Shown: positions 43,564 to 53,179, numbered from the stretch's first letter. The stretch is 64,000 bases of DNA from DATAFF01 sp036265615 (GCA_036265615.1 DATAOT010000247.1:3893-67892); one strand, 5' to 3'. Notes: generated by a model not told the origin, from the letters alone. Numbers and translations are program-made.

Positions 43564-44597
43564 AGCTTGCGACGCTCAAGGACGGCACGCGCGACGGCAA
43601 GCTCGTCGTCGTCTCCCGCGACCTCACCAGGGCGACGGAAGCGTTCAACATTGCCCCGACGCTGCAGCGCGCCATCGATGACTGGCAGCGGATCGCCCCG
43701 TTGCTTGCCGATCTCGCGGCTCAGCTGGAGCTCGGCTCGGTGCCGTCCTTCCGCTTCCACGAGCATGACTGCGCCTCGCCCTTGCCGCGCGCCTTTCAAT
43801 GGGCGGACGGGTCAGCCTATGTGAATCACGTCGAGCTCGTCCGCAAGGCACGTGGCGCCAAGATGCCCGACAGCTTCTGGACCGATCCGCTGATCTATCA
43901 GGGCGGGTCGGACACCTTTCTCGGCCCGCGCGACCCGATCCTGATGGCGGACGAGGACTGGGGCATCGACATGGAGGCCGAGGTCGCGGTCATCACCGAT
44001 GACGTGCCGATGGGCGTGACGGCGCAGGATGCCAGACGCCATATCCTCCTGATCATGCTGGTGAATGACCTGTCCTTGCGCGGCCTGATCGCGGCGGAGC
44101 TTGCCAAGGGGTTCGGTTTCTTCCAGTCGAAGCCGGCCTCGGCCTGCTCGCCCGTCGCGGCAACCCCGGATGAATTGGGGCAGGCATGGGATGGTGGCAG
44201 GCTTCATCGCATCTTGCGTGTCGACCTCAATGGCCAGCCATTCGGCCGGGCTCATGCTGGCGAGGACATGACCTTCGATTTCGCTGCGCTCATCGCTCAC
44301 GCCGCAAAGACCCGGCCGCTTGGCGCCGGCTCGATCATCGGATCGGGAACAGTGTCCAACAAGGACAAGGATGGCGGGCCTGGAAGGCCGCTCAGCGAGG
44401 GCGGACGCGGCTATTCCTGCATCACCGAGATCCGCGTGATCGAGACGCTCCGCAACGGCATTCCCTCAACACCCTTCCTGCGCTTCGGCGACAGCGTGCG
44501 GATTGAGATGTTCGACGACAACGGCTCCTCGATCTTCGGCGCCATCGAACAGACCGTCGCACGATATTGCGGTGCCCCGCCCGGCATTCTCACTTGA
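43560..44597 (+). CDS. fahA: Fumarylacetoacetate hydrolase
   Basis: A 345-residue FAH-fold enzyme cleaving fumarylacetoacetate to fumarate and acetoacetate. The metal-binding segment is DEDWGIDMEAEVAVITDDV, and the C-terminal GSGTVSNKDKDGG region completes the active site. It is shorter than the mammalian enzyme but normal for the bacterial two-domain form. Maleylacetoacetate isomerase, which should act just before it, is not encoded nearby. The 3' end overlaps the convergent phhA gene by 8 bp. Confidence 0.93.
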   Translation: MKLATLKDGTRDGKLVVVSRDLTRATEAFNIAPTLQRAIDDWQRIAPLLADLAAQLELGSVPSFRFHEHDCASPLPRAFQWADGSAYVNHVELVRKARGAKMPDSFWTDPLIYQGGSDTFLGPRDPILMADEDWGIDMEAEVAVITDDVPMGVTAQDARRHILLIMLVNDLSLRGLIAAELAKGFGFFQSKPASACSPVAATPDELGQAWDGGRLHRILRVDLNGQPFGRAHAGEDMTFDFAALIAHAAKTRPLGAGSIIGSGTVSNKDKDGGPGRPLSEGGRGYSCITEIRVIETLRNGIPSTPFLRFGDSVRIEMFDDNGSSIFGAIEQTVARYCGAPPGILT

Positions 44598-45465
44598 GCT
44601 TGGTTTTTGTCGCGGGGAAATCCTTCCAGTAATCGCCTGTGCCTTTCCGAATGACCACGTCCCTCGGCAGGATCTCGAAGGGACTGTAGGACGGTTCCTT
44701 CCGGTATTTGTCGTACAAGGCGATGAAATCCGTCGTCTTCAACAGATAGAACAAATCCTCGAATCGATCGATGACGAAATACGTCGCCTGGAAATCGTCG
44801 ATGTAGTAGCCGGTGCGCAAGACGCGTTCGAGATTGAAGGCCAGCTGGTTTGCCGAACGATCTGCGACCACGTATTTCGCCTCGCCGAAGGACGAGACGA
44901 TCCCCGCGCCATAGATCTGGATGCCCTCGGGCTTGCGGATCAACCCGAACTCGATCGTGTACCAGTTGAGCCGGGCGAGAAACTTCACTCCCTTGTGTTC
45001 CATGGCCTCGAGCCCGATCCGGCCGTACTCGTTCATGTAGTCGGCATAAGCGGGATTGGTGAGGAGAGGCACATGACCGAAGACATCGTGAAAGATGTCG
45101 GGCTCTTCGAGATAGTCGAGCTGCTCGCGGCTGCGGATGAATGTACCGGCAGGAAACTTGCGGTTGGCCAGCATCTGAAAGAACGGGCGCGACGGTATCA
45201 GACCGGGAACTGCGACCACCTCCCACCCGGTGATCCGGCGCAGACTCGCATTCATCCGGTCGAAATCCGGTATGCCGTCGGGACCGATCCCGAGCGCGGC
45301 GAGCCCGTCAAGGTACTCCTGCGCGACATGCCGGCCGAGCGTCCGCCGCTGACGTTCGAAAAGCGTGCTCCAGATGCTGTGATCCTCGGCGCTGTAATGC
45401 TCCCAGCCCTGCTCGATGATGCAGTCGTCGACGGTCTCGGCTGTTAAAACGGCATGTCCGGACAT
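44590..45465 (-). CDS. phhA: Phenylalanine 4-monooxygenase
   Basis: A 291-residue pterin-dependent hydroxylase turning phenylalanine into tyrosine. Iron ligands are visible as the two His of DIFHDVFGHVPLL and the Glu of NWYTIEFGLI. The ATG at 45465 is preferred; a GTG at 45474 is also possible and would add three residues. No pterin dehydratase (phhB) gene is adjacent. It completes a phenylalanine-to-acetoacetate pathway with hppD, hmgA and fahA. Confidence 0.95.
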   Translation of the reverse strand: MSGHAVLTAETVDDCIIEQGWEHYSAEDHSIWSTLFERQRRTLGRHVAQEYLDGLAALGIGPDGIPDFDRMNASLRRITGWEVVAVPGLIPSRPFFQMLANRKFPAGTFIRSREQLDYLEEPDIFHDVFGHVPLLTNPAYADYMNEYGRIGLEAMEHKGVKFLARLNWYTIEFGLIRKPEGIQIYGAGIVSSFGEAKYVVADRSANQLAFNLERVLRTGYYIDDFQATYFVIDRFEDLFYLLKTTDFIALYDKYRKEPSYSPFEILPRDVVIRKGTGDYWKDFPATKTKLK

Positions 45466-45571
45466 GGCCTTCACTCTCTAGAGGAAAAACAGGGTTCGCG
45501 GGCCGGCTCGCACTTTCTGCAAGGCCGAAACTTCATGTCGCTCCAGATTTGGCATTTGCAATGCGATTGTT

Positions 45572-45648
45572 TGGTACAGCTGGGTGGACTCGAACCACCG
45601 ACCTTCGGAGCCACAATCCGACGCTCTAACCAACTGAGCTACAGCTGC
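45572..45648 (-). tRNA. tRNA-His (anticodon GTG)
   Basis: A 77-nt tRNA with encoded CCA. The acceptor stem is GCAGCTG/CAGCTGT (first pair G:U), and the D arm, a five-pair anticodon stem and the loop TTGTGGC give anticodon GTG. The T arm is GGTGG-TTCGAGT-CCACC. The discriminator is A73 and the gene has no G at -1. This non-canonical identity set is the type described for alphaproteobacteria. It is upstream of and co-directional with phhA. Confidence 0.95.
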
Positions 45649-45678
45649 ATGCCGCCTGGCGGACAATGCGACAACGCG

Positions 45679-45695
45679 CCAGCGCCGGATTTGAA
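45679..45695 (-). other. Isolated tRNA T-arm-like hairpin
   Basis: On the minus strand GCCGG-TTCAAAT-CCGGC forms a perfect five-pair stem with a canonical T-loop. No matching 5' acceptor half, D arm or CCA end is found around it, so it is not an intact tRNA. It lies about 30 bp upstream of the tRNA-His 5' end, in the 250-bp gap before the kinase gene, and could be a degraded tRNA remnant. Nothing else was recognised in that gap. Confidence 0.35.
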
Positions 45696-45898
45696 CCGGC
45701 CCGATCTCGCACTTACTAGTCCGAATCGACCGGCCAGATCAAGCCGGGGCCTTCCGTTGCGGGAACACCGCGCAGAGGCTTTGCGGAATCCGCTCGTTTC
45801 CGCTAAGGAGTCGGTGACCTTAATGCGGCTGCGCGGTCCATGGGGGCCTGGATCGAGGGGCGGCCCGGCCGCCTGCATTGACCGCCCAGGGAGACAGT

Positions 45899-48379
45899 GT
45901 GAGCGCCTCCGCCACACCAGGGTTGAACGACATCGAGGCGAGCCCCGAGCCGGGCTGGCTGTGGGATCCTGACCGCCATCGTGTCCTCTGGGCCAATGCC
46001 GCCGGCATCGCCTTCCTCGGCGGCGACACCTTGTTTGATGTGGTCGACCGGCTCTTCGATCCGGCCGAACCGGGCGTTGCCGCACTGAAGGAAATCGCTG
46101 CTTTGGCCGGTGACGGCAGGTCGGTCACGACCAGGCTGCATTTTCCCTCCCTTGCCGGCGGGCCGGAGCTGACGTGCCGATGCCACCCGCACCAGCTCGA
46201 GGACGGTCGGATCTGCCTGCTGGTGGTCGGCAGCGGCCCTGCCGCCGCCGATGCCAAGGCAGCGCTGCGCAGCAACGCTCTTGATGCCCTGCCCTGGCCG
46301 GTAATCATTACGAACGGTAATGCCGAGCTGATCGATTTTAACCGCGAAGCCCAGCGCCTCGCTGGCGACGACAATGAGCCCGTGCTGGCCACCCTGATCC
46401 CGGGGTCTGAGGTCGAGGATCTTCTCGCCCGCACCGCCGCAGCCGGCACCGCCACTTTGACGACGATCGCCGCAACCGGCTTTGGCCGGCGCGAGATCCG
46501 CTTCATCGCCAGGCGATTCGGTCCTGACGACCATCCGCAATTCCTGATCGCCTGCGAGGACGTGACTGAGCGGCGCGGGCTCGAGCGCATGCTCGCCGGT
46601 GGTCGCAAGCCTCAAGGAACGACGCCCGGTGCCGCCGCGCTGAGGCTGAGCGAGGCCGAGGCCCGCACCTTCGCCTATCTTGGAGAGCAGATCCGCCGCG
46701 CCGATCCCGGCCCGCGCATGGCGGCCTCGTCGCGCCAGCCATCGCCTGAGCAGAGCGGGCCTCTCTCCCCTGCCCCGAAGCCGCCCGGCCAGGAGAAGGC
46801 CTCAGTCCCTCCGTCGCCGCCGCCCGACACCCTCATACCCGACATCGTTCGGCGCACGCTCGATCTCACCGACTCCGGCATCGTTCTGTTCGTCGGCAGT
46901 CGGGTGATTCATGCCAATCGCGCCGCCGCCAACCTGCTCGGCTATGCCGACCCGGCGGATATGCAGGCGCGAAGCGACCTGCCTGCCGCTTTCGCCGGGC
47001 TTGACGGGGATGTCGCCGAACTGACGCTCCGAACTGCCGCCGGCGCGCCGGTCACCTTGCGAGTCCAGCGGTCGAGCTTCCCCTCGACCGCCGGCCCGAT
47101 CGGCAAGGCCGAGCTGCTGCCGCTCCACGGCGGCGAAGACCCCACCGCCGCTCCCGCCTGTCCGCCGGCCGCCGAGCCCACCCCCGGCCGCAGCGAGCCC
47201 GAAGCGCTGCCGCCCCAACCGCTGGACAGGTCCGCGCCGACCGCCGAGGAGCTGCGTCTTATTTTAGACACTGCTACCGACGGCATCATCACCCTCGACA
47301 CGGCCGGGCGCATTTTGAGCTTCAGCGCCGGCGCCGAAGCGATCTTCGGCTTCCGCCAGGCCGAGGTTCACGGCCGGATGCTCGGCGAGTTGATGGACGC
47401 TGACAGCCGCAAGATCGTCCGCGACTATCTGGCAGCGCTCGGCGAAGGCGGCATCGCCTCGATCTTCAACGATGGCCGGGAGGTCCAGGCCATCGCCGCC
47501 CAGGGCGGCAAGATCCCGGTCTTCCTCACCATCGGCCGCATGGGCACCAATGGCGACACGAGGCTCAGACCCGACAGCGCCCCCGCCTTCTGCGCCGTCA
47601 TGCGCGACATCACCCAGTGGAAGAAGACCGAAGCCGAGCTCAGGCAGGCCAAGGACGATGCCGAAAAGGCAAGCGCCCAGAAATCCGATTTCCTGGCCCG
47701 CATCAGCCACGAGCTCAGAACGCCCCTCAATGCCATTCTCGGCTTCTCCGAGGTTATGCGCTCGGAACGCTTCGGGGAGATGCGCAATCCCAAATATCTG
47801 GCCTATGCCAATGACATCCACAGCTCGGGCGAGCATCTCCTGTCGCTCATCAACGATCTTCTCGATCTGTCGAAGGTCGAGGCTGGCAAGCTCGAGCTGA
47901 ATTTCACCTCGGTCAATCTCGGGGAGCTGGCCGAGCACTGCCTGAAGCTGATGGAGGAGGACGCCCGCGCCCGCCGGGTCATCGTGCGGCGCAACTTTGC
48001 CGCCGGCCTGCCGAACGTCGTCGCCGATCTGCGGTCGATGAAGCAGATCTTGCTCAACCTCATTTCCAACGCGATCAAGTTCACCCCTGCCGGCGGCCAG
48101 GTCATCGTCTCCGGCCAGACCCGCCCGTCAGGTGAATTCGTCCTCAGGGTCAAGGACACCGGCGTCGGGATTGCACCCGAGGCGCTCGAGATCGCCCTCA
48201 CCCCCTTCGGCCGTGCCCATGATGGGGAACATCCGGAAATCGGCGGCACCGGGCTCGGTCTGCCCTTGACCAAGGCGCTGGCCGAAGCCAACCGGGCGCG
48301 GTTCGAGATCGCCAGCAAGCCCGAAAAGGGCACCTCGGTCGAGATCGTCTTTCCGGTCAACCGTGTGCTTGCCGGCTAG
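45899..48379 (+). CDS. PAS-domain sensor histidine kinase, PdhS/PleC/DivJ-like
   Basis: An 826-residue kinase with no obvious transmembrane segments. From the N-terminus it has PAS-like regions (about 10-95 and 130-220), a long Pro/Ala-rich linker interrupted by another PAS-like block (about 310-400), a clear PAS domain (about 450-580: ILDTATDGIITLDTAGRILSF), HisKA with phosphoacceptor H604 in SHELRTPLNAILGFSEVM, and HATPase_c with GTGLGLPLTKAL. The H-box sequence matches the rhizobial PdhS group that feeds the DivK/CtrA cell-cycle relay. The GTG at 45899 follows GGGAG. No response regulator lies next to it. Confidence 0.88.
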   Translation: MSASATPGLNDIEASPEPGWLWDPDRHRVLWANAAGIAFLGGDTLFDVVDRLFDPAEPGVAALKEIAALAGDGRSVTTRLHFPSLAGGPELTCRCHPHQLEDGRICLLVVGSGPAAADAKAALRSNALDALPWPVIITNGNAELIDFNREAQRLAGDDNEPVLATLIPGSEVEDLLARTAAAGTATLTTIAATGFGRREIRFIARRFGPDDHPQFLIACEDVTERRGLERMLAGGRKPQGTTPGAAALRLSEAEARTFAYLGEQIRRADPGPRMAASSRQPSPEQSGPLSPAPKPPGQEKASVPPSPPPDTLIPDIVRRTLDLTDSGIVLFVGSRVIHANRAAANLLGYADPADMQARSDLPAAFAGLDGDVAELTLRTAAGAPVTLRVQRSSFPSTAGPIGKAELLPLHGGEDPTAAPACPPAAEPTPGRSEPEALPPQPLDRSAPTAEELRLILDTATDGIITLDTAGRILSFSAGAEAIFGFRQAEVHGRMLGELMDADSRKIVRDYLAALGEGGIASIFNDGREVQAIAAQGGKIPVFLTIGRMGTNGDTRLRPDSAPAFCAVMRDITQWKKTEAELRQAKDDAEKASAQKSDFLARISHELRTPLNAILGFSEVMRSERFGEMRNPKYLAYANDIHSSGEHLLSLINDLLDLSKVEAGKLELNFTSVNLGELAEHCLKLMEEDARARRVIVRRNFAAGLPNVVADLRSMKQILLNLISNAIKFTPAGGQVIVSGQTRPSGEFVLRVKDTGVGIAPEALEIALTPFGRAHDGEHPEIGGTGLGLPLTKALAEANRARFEIASKPEKGTSVEIVFPVNRVLAG

Positions 48380-48394
48380 GCCGAAACTCCTTCT

Positions 48395-50353
48395 TTACGT
48401 CCTGAGCTCTGGCAGGTCGCGATAGAGCTCGAGGGCCTCGGGATTGGCCAGTGCCTCCCGGTTCTTGACCTCCCGCCCATGCACGATGTCGCGCACCGCG
48501 AGCTCGGTGATCTTGCCCGATTTGGTGCGCGGGATGTCGGCGATCTGGATGATCTTCGCCGGCACATGACGCGGCGACGCCCCGCTCCGGATCTGGGCGC
48601 GGATGCGGCCGGCGAGCGCCTCGTCCAGGACGACACCGTCCTTCAGCCTGACGAACAGCACGACCCGCACGTCATTGTCAAAATTCTGACCGATCGCCAG
48701 CGCCTCGACCACCTCCGGCACCTGCTCCACCTGGGCATAGATTTCCGCCGTGCCGATGCGCACCCCGCCGGGATTGAGGGTGGCGTCGGAGCGGCCATGG
48801 ATGATCATGCCGCCGTGCTCGGTCCATTCTGCGAAATCGCCATGGCACCACACATTGGGAAAACGGTCGAAATAGGCAGCGTGGTACTTTCGCCCCTCGG
48901 GATCGTTCCAGAAGCCGAGCGGCATCGAAGGAAATGCGTTCTTGCACACGAGTTCACCCTTGCCGGCGGCAAGCGGCTTGCCGTCATCGCCGAACACGTC
49001 GATGGCAAGCCCGAGCGTCGGGCCCTGGATCTCGCCGGCCCACACCGGCATGAGCGGATTGCCGGCGACGAAGCAGCCGCAAATGTCAGTGCCGCCTGAG
49101 ATCGATGCCAGGTGCAGGTCCGGCTTGATGGCGTCGTAGACGAATTCGAAGCTTTCGCTGGCGAGCGGCGATCCCGTCGAAAGCAGGGTCCGGACGCTGG
49201 CCAGGCTGTGGCTGTCGCGCGGCCGCCAGCCTGTCTTGCGCACCGCGTCGATGAACTTGGCCGATGTGCCGAAAATGGTGATCCCCTCCTCGTCGGCAAT
49301 GTCGAACAGCGCCCGCTCGTTGGGCCAGAAGGGCGAGCCGTCATAGAGCAGGAGCGTCGCTCCCGCCGCGAGGCCGGTCATCAGCCAGTTCCACATCATC
49401 CAGCCGCAGGTCGTGAAATAGAACAGCCGGTCGTCGCTCTTCAGGTCGCAATGGAGCACGAGTTCGCACAGGTGCTTGAGCAGGATGCCGCCGGCGCGAT
49501 GGACGATGCATTTCGGAATGCCGGTCGTTCCCGAGGAATAGAGGATATAGAGCGGATGGTCGAAGGGGAGCTGGGCATAGCGGATGCCGTCCGACGGCTT
49601 TTCGCGGATGAAGTCCTCCCAAGTCACGCCGCCGGGGATCCGCGCAGCCAGCGCCTTTGCCGTTCCGACATTGTCGATGATGACCACCCGCTCGACACTT
49701 CCAAGCTTGCTTCTGACCGCCGCCACCTTGTCGCCGATATCGAAGATGCGGCCATTGTAGGAGTAGCCGTCGCAGGCCACGAGCACGCGCGGATTGATCT
49801 GGCCGAACCGATCGAGGATGCCGCCCTCGCCGAAATCGGGCGAGCAGGAAGACCACACGCCGCCGAGCGAGGCGGCGGCAAGCAGCATCGCCGTCGTCTC
49901 CGGCATGTTCGGAACGATGGCAGCGACCCGATCGCCTTGGCTGAGGCCTGTCTCGGCCAGGGCATGGTGCAATTCTGCCACAGTGGCCTGCAATTCCTTC
50001 CAACTGACCGCGCGGCGCACTTTGTGCTCGCTGCGAAAGATCAATGCTGGTGTATCATCGTTCCTAATAAGAAGGTTTTGCGCATAATTCAGGCGGGCGT
50101 CGGGGAAAAAACGGACATCGGGAAGCTTATCGCTGTCGAGGAAAAGTCGATTGCCGCGATACACTGACGTGATGTTGCAAAAGTCCCACAGCTCTACCCA
50201 AAAAGCCTGAGAATCAGCAACCGACCAAGCATGGAGGGCTTCGAAGCCGGCCAGTGAAATCTTTACCTTTTCTTCCACACCCGCTTTGAAACGGGAGAGA
50301 TTGCTGTCCTGCTTGCGCTTGCTGGACGGTCTCCACAACGGCATTTCCGGCAT
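48395..50353 (-). CDS. Acetoacetyl-CoA synthetase
   Basis: A 652-residue adenylate-forming enzyme that activates acetoacetate with ATP and CoA. Motifs are YSSGTTGIPKCIVH (A3), GRSDATLNPGGVRIGTAEIY (A8) and PRTKSGKITELAVRD with the catalytic Lys (A10). The N-terminal FWVELWDFCNI and FPDARLNYAQNLL segments distinguish acetoacetyl-CoA from acetyl-CoA synthetases. It would salvage acetoacetate made by fahA and probably by the BKACE enzyme, for beta-oxidation entry or polyhydroxybutyrate synthesis. Confidence 0.94.
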   Translation of the reverse strand: MPEMPLWRPSSKRKQDSNLSRFKAGVEEKVKISLAGFEALHAWSVADSQAFWVELWDFCNITSVYRGNRLFLDSDKLPDVRFFPDARLNYAQNLLIRNDDTPALIFRSEHKVRRAVSWKELQATVAELHHALAETGLSQGDRVAAIVPNMPETTAMLLAAASLGGVWSSCSPDFGEGGILDRFGQINPRVLVACDGYSYNGRIFDIGDKVAAVRSKLGSVERVVIIDNVGTAKALAARIPGGVTWEDFIREKPSDGIRYAQLPFDHPLYILYSSGTTGIPKCIVHRAGGILLKHLCELVLHCDLKSDDRLFYFTTCGWMMWNWLMTGLAAGATLLLYDGSPFWPNERALFDIADEEGITIFGTSAKFIDAVRKTGWRPRDSHSLASVRTLLSTGSPLASESFEFVYDAIKPDLHLASISGGTDICGCFVAGNPLMPVWAGEIQGPTLGLAIDVFGDDGKPLAAGKGELVCKNAFPSMPLGFWNDPEGRKYHAAYFDRFPNVWCHGDFAEWTEHGGMIIHGRSDATLNPGGVRIGTAEIYAQVEQVPEVVEALAIGQNFDNDVRVVLFVRLKDGVVLDEALAGRIRAQIRSGASPRHVPAKIIQIADIPRTKSGKITELAVRDIVHGREVKNREALANPEALELYRDLPELRT

Positions 50354-50557
50354 GTCGGCAGTTCCGCTGGCCCAATGAAGATGATGTCACCTTAGCCGCA
50401 CGTCCCCTAAGGCCCAAGGGGGCCCGCACTCAGAGTTTCGTCCAAAGCACAGTTGACTGACGATGCGCTCTCAGCCTCGCGAATCGCCTCACCTCGCCGC
50501 AGTCCTGCCACCGTGTGACGGCACCACGGGATCGCGGCTTAAGCCCAAGGAGGCGTG

Positions 50558-52618
50558 ATGCCGGTGCGGCGCACCATTCTGATCCTGATCTCGGTCATCG
50601 CCATGGCTATCATGGCGCTCGCCGTCATCGGTGCGCTGCCGCTCGTGCTGCCCACGGATTTCGCCGTTCAGCAGCTCGTGCAGGCGGTCAAGGCCGCGAC
50701 CGGGCGGACGCTGACCGTCTCCGGCGCCCCGCGAATCGTGCTGTGGCCCGAGCTCAGCATCGAGGCCGACGATGCCGTCCTGTCCAATCCGCCGGGCCTC
50801 TATCATGGCCAGCTCGCCGCCATTCCCAGGCTGCGCCTCAAGATCGACGCCAGCTCGCTTCTCGCCCGTCGGCTAGAGGTCAAGCAGCTGACGCTGGTCA
50901 ATCCGCGCATCACCCTGGTCAGCGATGGCGAGGGCCGCGCCAACTGGGCATTTGGCGGTGCCGGCTCGAGCAGCCCGGCCGCCGGCGCCCCCTATCGGCA
51001 GCTGCTCGACAGCATTGCCGCTGCCCCGATCCGGATCGAGAACGGCGTGGTGCGGTTCGTCGATGAGCGCACCGGCAGGACGGTCTCCCTCACCGGCGCC
51101 GACCTGATGGCCAGTTTCGGAACGTCCGATTCGCCCTTCGCCGTTCATGGCTATGTGCTGTGGAATGGCCAGCGGGTGGCGATGACGCTGTTCGTCAAGG
51201 ATCCGGCGCGCATTCCCGGCCAGGGTTCGCCCATCGACGTCACGCTCGATTCCCCGCTGCTGAAATTCTCCTTCAGCGGCCGTGCCGTCCTGAACCGGGA
51301 GGCGAGCCTCTCCGGCACCGTCGAGATGTCGAGCACGTCGCTGCGCGAGCTCTCCGGCTGGACAGGGTTCCGTCTGGGCTCGGGCCGCGGCCTTGGTCCC
51401 TTTGCCGCGAACGGATCATTCGATCTGACCAACGGCGTGGTCAGCCTGTCAAAGACCGTCATGGCGCTCGACGGCATGAACGGCCAGGGCAACATCAAGA
51501 TCGACCTCACCGGGGACAAGCCGCGGGTGACGGCCGCGCTCGGCGTCGATCGCCTCGACATGAACATCTATGCCGGGATCGCCGACCGCAGGCAGCCTTC
51601 GCATTCCGCCAACGATGACGATTGGAGCGACAGGGAGCTCGACTTTTCACCATTGCGCGCGCTTGACGCCAATCTGTCCTTTGCCGCCTCGGAGCTGCGC
51701 ATCGGCGGGTTGAAGACCGGCAAGGCCAACATTTCAGCCGAACTGGGCGGCGGTGTTCTCGACCTGACCATCAAGGACACCGAACTCTATGGCGGCAAGG
51801 CTTCCGGCCGTCTGGTCCTCAACGGCTCGCGCCCGGTTCCGGCCGTGCAGGCGGCCATTCGCGCCGAGAACGTCGAGGGCGCACCGCTGCTCGCCGGCGC
51901 CGCGGGGCTTGACGCCCTCACCGGCACCACCTCGATGACTCTGTCTTTGGCCGGCGCCGGCCGCAGCGAGCGCGAGGTGATCTCGACTCTGCGCGGCACG
52001 GCGGAGTTCCGCATGCTCAACGGCGCGCTGCGCGACATCAGCCTTATGGGGATGCTGCGCGACGTCAAGAAGGACATCCTGGCCGGCTGGCAGCCGGCTG
52101 CCGATTCCCGGACCGTGTTCCGTCAGTTGTCGGCGACTTTTGCGTTGGAGGACGGGATTGCGACGAGCAGCGATCTGCAGCTGGTCGCGCCCGAATTGAC
52201 GATTACGGGATCCGGCCAGGCGGACCTGCTGCGCAGGGCCCTCGACTTCAAGGTTGTGCCAACGCTGGCCGCTGCTCCGGCCGGCGGGCCTGCGGCAAAC
52301 GAGGCCGCTGCCCTGGCGGTCCCGCTGGTGGTCAAAGGGCCCTGGGGAAGCCCGAAGATTTATCCCGACATCGCCGGGATCCTTGAAAATCCGCGCGCCG
52401 GTTATGACACGTTGAACAAGCTGCGGGCGCCCGCCCCGCTGCTGCAGAATGACGGCCGCAACTTCGATGCGGCCACGCGCGAAAGGGTCAAGGCGACGCT
52501 CTCCGATCGCTCGAAGGGCAGCTTCGGTTCGGTGGGTGATGCTGGGCTTGGCGGTACCGACTCCCTCCTCAAGGGATTTCTGGACGAGGCAGCACCGGCC
52601 GCCGGCCCGAGGAAGTAG
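50558..52618 (+). CDS. AsmA-family protein
   Basis: A 686-residue envelope protein with one N-terminal membrane anchor (LILISVIAMAIMALAVIGALPLVL) and a long periplasmic part. It has the AsmA N-terminal element (GRTLTVSGAPRIVLWPELSIEADDAVLSNPPG) and a C-terminal AsmA domain (LRDISLMGMLRDVKKDILAG, then the ELTITGSGQADLLRRALDFKVVPTL stretch). AsmA-like proteins are thought to help move or order lipids between membranes. ATG 50558 follows AAGGAGG; GTG 50555 is too close to that site. The 204-bp gap before it holds only the divergent promoter region. Confidence 0.9.
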   Translation: MPVRRTILILISVIAMAIMALAVIGALPLVLPTDFAVQQLVQAVKAATGRTLTVSGAPRIVLWPELSIEADDAVLSNPPGLYHGQLAAIPRLRLKIDASSLLARRLEVKQLTLVNPRITLVSDGEGRANWAFGGAGSSSPAAGAPYRQLLDSIAAAPIRIENGVVRFVDERTGRTVSLTGADLMASFGTSDSPFAVHGYVLWNGQRVAMTLFVKDPARIPGQGSPIDVTLDSPLLKFSFSGRAVLNREASLSGTVEMSSTSLRELSGWTGFRLGSGRGLGPFAANGSFDLTNGVVSLSKTVMALDGMNGQGNIKIDLTGDKPRVTAALGVDRLDMNIYAGIADRRQPSHSANDDDWSDRELDFSPLRALDANLSFAASELRIGGLKTGKANISAELGGGVLDLTIKDTELYGGKASGRLVLNGSRPVPAVQAAIRAENVEGAPLLAGAAGLDALTGTTSMTLSLAGAGRSEREVISTLRGTAEFRMLNGALRDISLMGMLRDVKKDILAGWQPAADSRTVFRQLSATFALEDGIATSSDLQLVAPELTITGSGQADLLRRALDFKVVPTLAAAPAGGPAANEAAALAVPLVVKGPWGSPKIYPDIAGILENPRAGYDTLNKLRAPAPLLQNDGRNFDAATRERVKATLSDRSKGSFGSVGDAGLGGTDSLLKGFLDEAAPAAGPRK

Positions 52619-52719
52619 GTGGTGAGGAGCAGTCGGGCAGGCGCTCGGCCCAACCACTCGCTGATCACCTCTCATTAGTCCCGCCTTGCCTTGCCGCGAA
52701 TTCCTCGTCTAATTGGCCC

Positions 52720-53172
52720 ATGATTCGCCTCCAGCAGGAGCCCTTCGATCTCGGCTCGGAATATGCCGCGCTGAAGCGCGGCCATGCCGGAATTGGCGGC
52801 ATTGCCGTCTTTGTCGGAACGGTGCGCGCGCAATCGGGCGACGCCCCGATCAGGTCGATGACGCTCGAGCACTATCCGCAGATGACCGAGCGGGCCTTGG
52901 CGGCCATCGAGGCCGAGGCCCACGCCCGGTGGCCGCTCATCGCGAGCCTCGTCATCCACCGCTATGGACGCATGGAGCCGGGCGACGACATTGTCTTGGT
53001 GATGACCGCGGCCGCCCACCGCCAGGCAGCACTGGAATCCTGTGCCTTCCTGATCGATTGGCTGAAGACCAAGGCCCCGTTCTGGAAGCTCGAGGAGACC
53101 GCTGGGGGGGCGGCTTGGGTGGCCGCCCGGGCCGAAGATGACGTAGCGGCAGACAGCTGGAACAAACCCTGA
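52720..53172 (+). CDS. moaE: Molybdopterin synthase catalytic subunit
   Basis: A 150-residue MoaE that inserts sulfur into precursor Z to form molybdopterin. The expected residues are visible: R36 region (FVGTVRAQSG), H100-R101 (AAHRQAALES) and the active-site lysines in LKTKAPFWKLEE (K116, K118). The C-terminal tail of about 20 residues is acidic and variable. The usual small partner MoaD, which often precedes moaE in Rhizobiales, is not seen upstream; the AsmA gene is there instead. Confidence 0.95.
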   Translation: MIRLQQEPFDLGSEYAALKRGHAGIGGIAVFVGTVRAQSGDAPIRSMTLEHYPQMTERALAAIEAEAHARWPLIASLVIHRYGRMEPGDDIVLVMTAAAHRQAALESCAFLIDWLKTKAPFWKLEETAGGAAWVAARAEDDVAADSWNKP

Positions 53173-53179
53173 TCAGGCC

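Noticed and set aside
45679..45750. A second complete tRNA gene upstream of tRNA-His
   Set aside because: Only a T-arm is present. No 7-bp acceptor partner, D arm or CCA end could be found.
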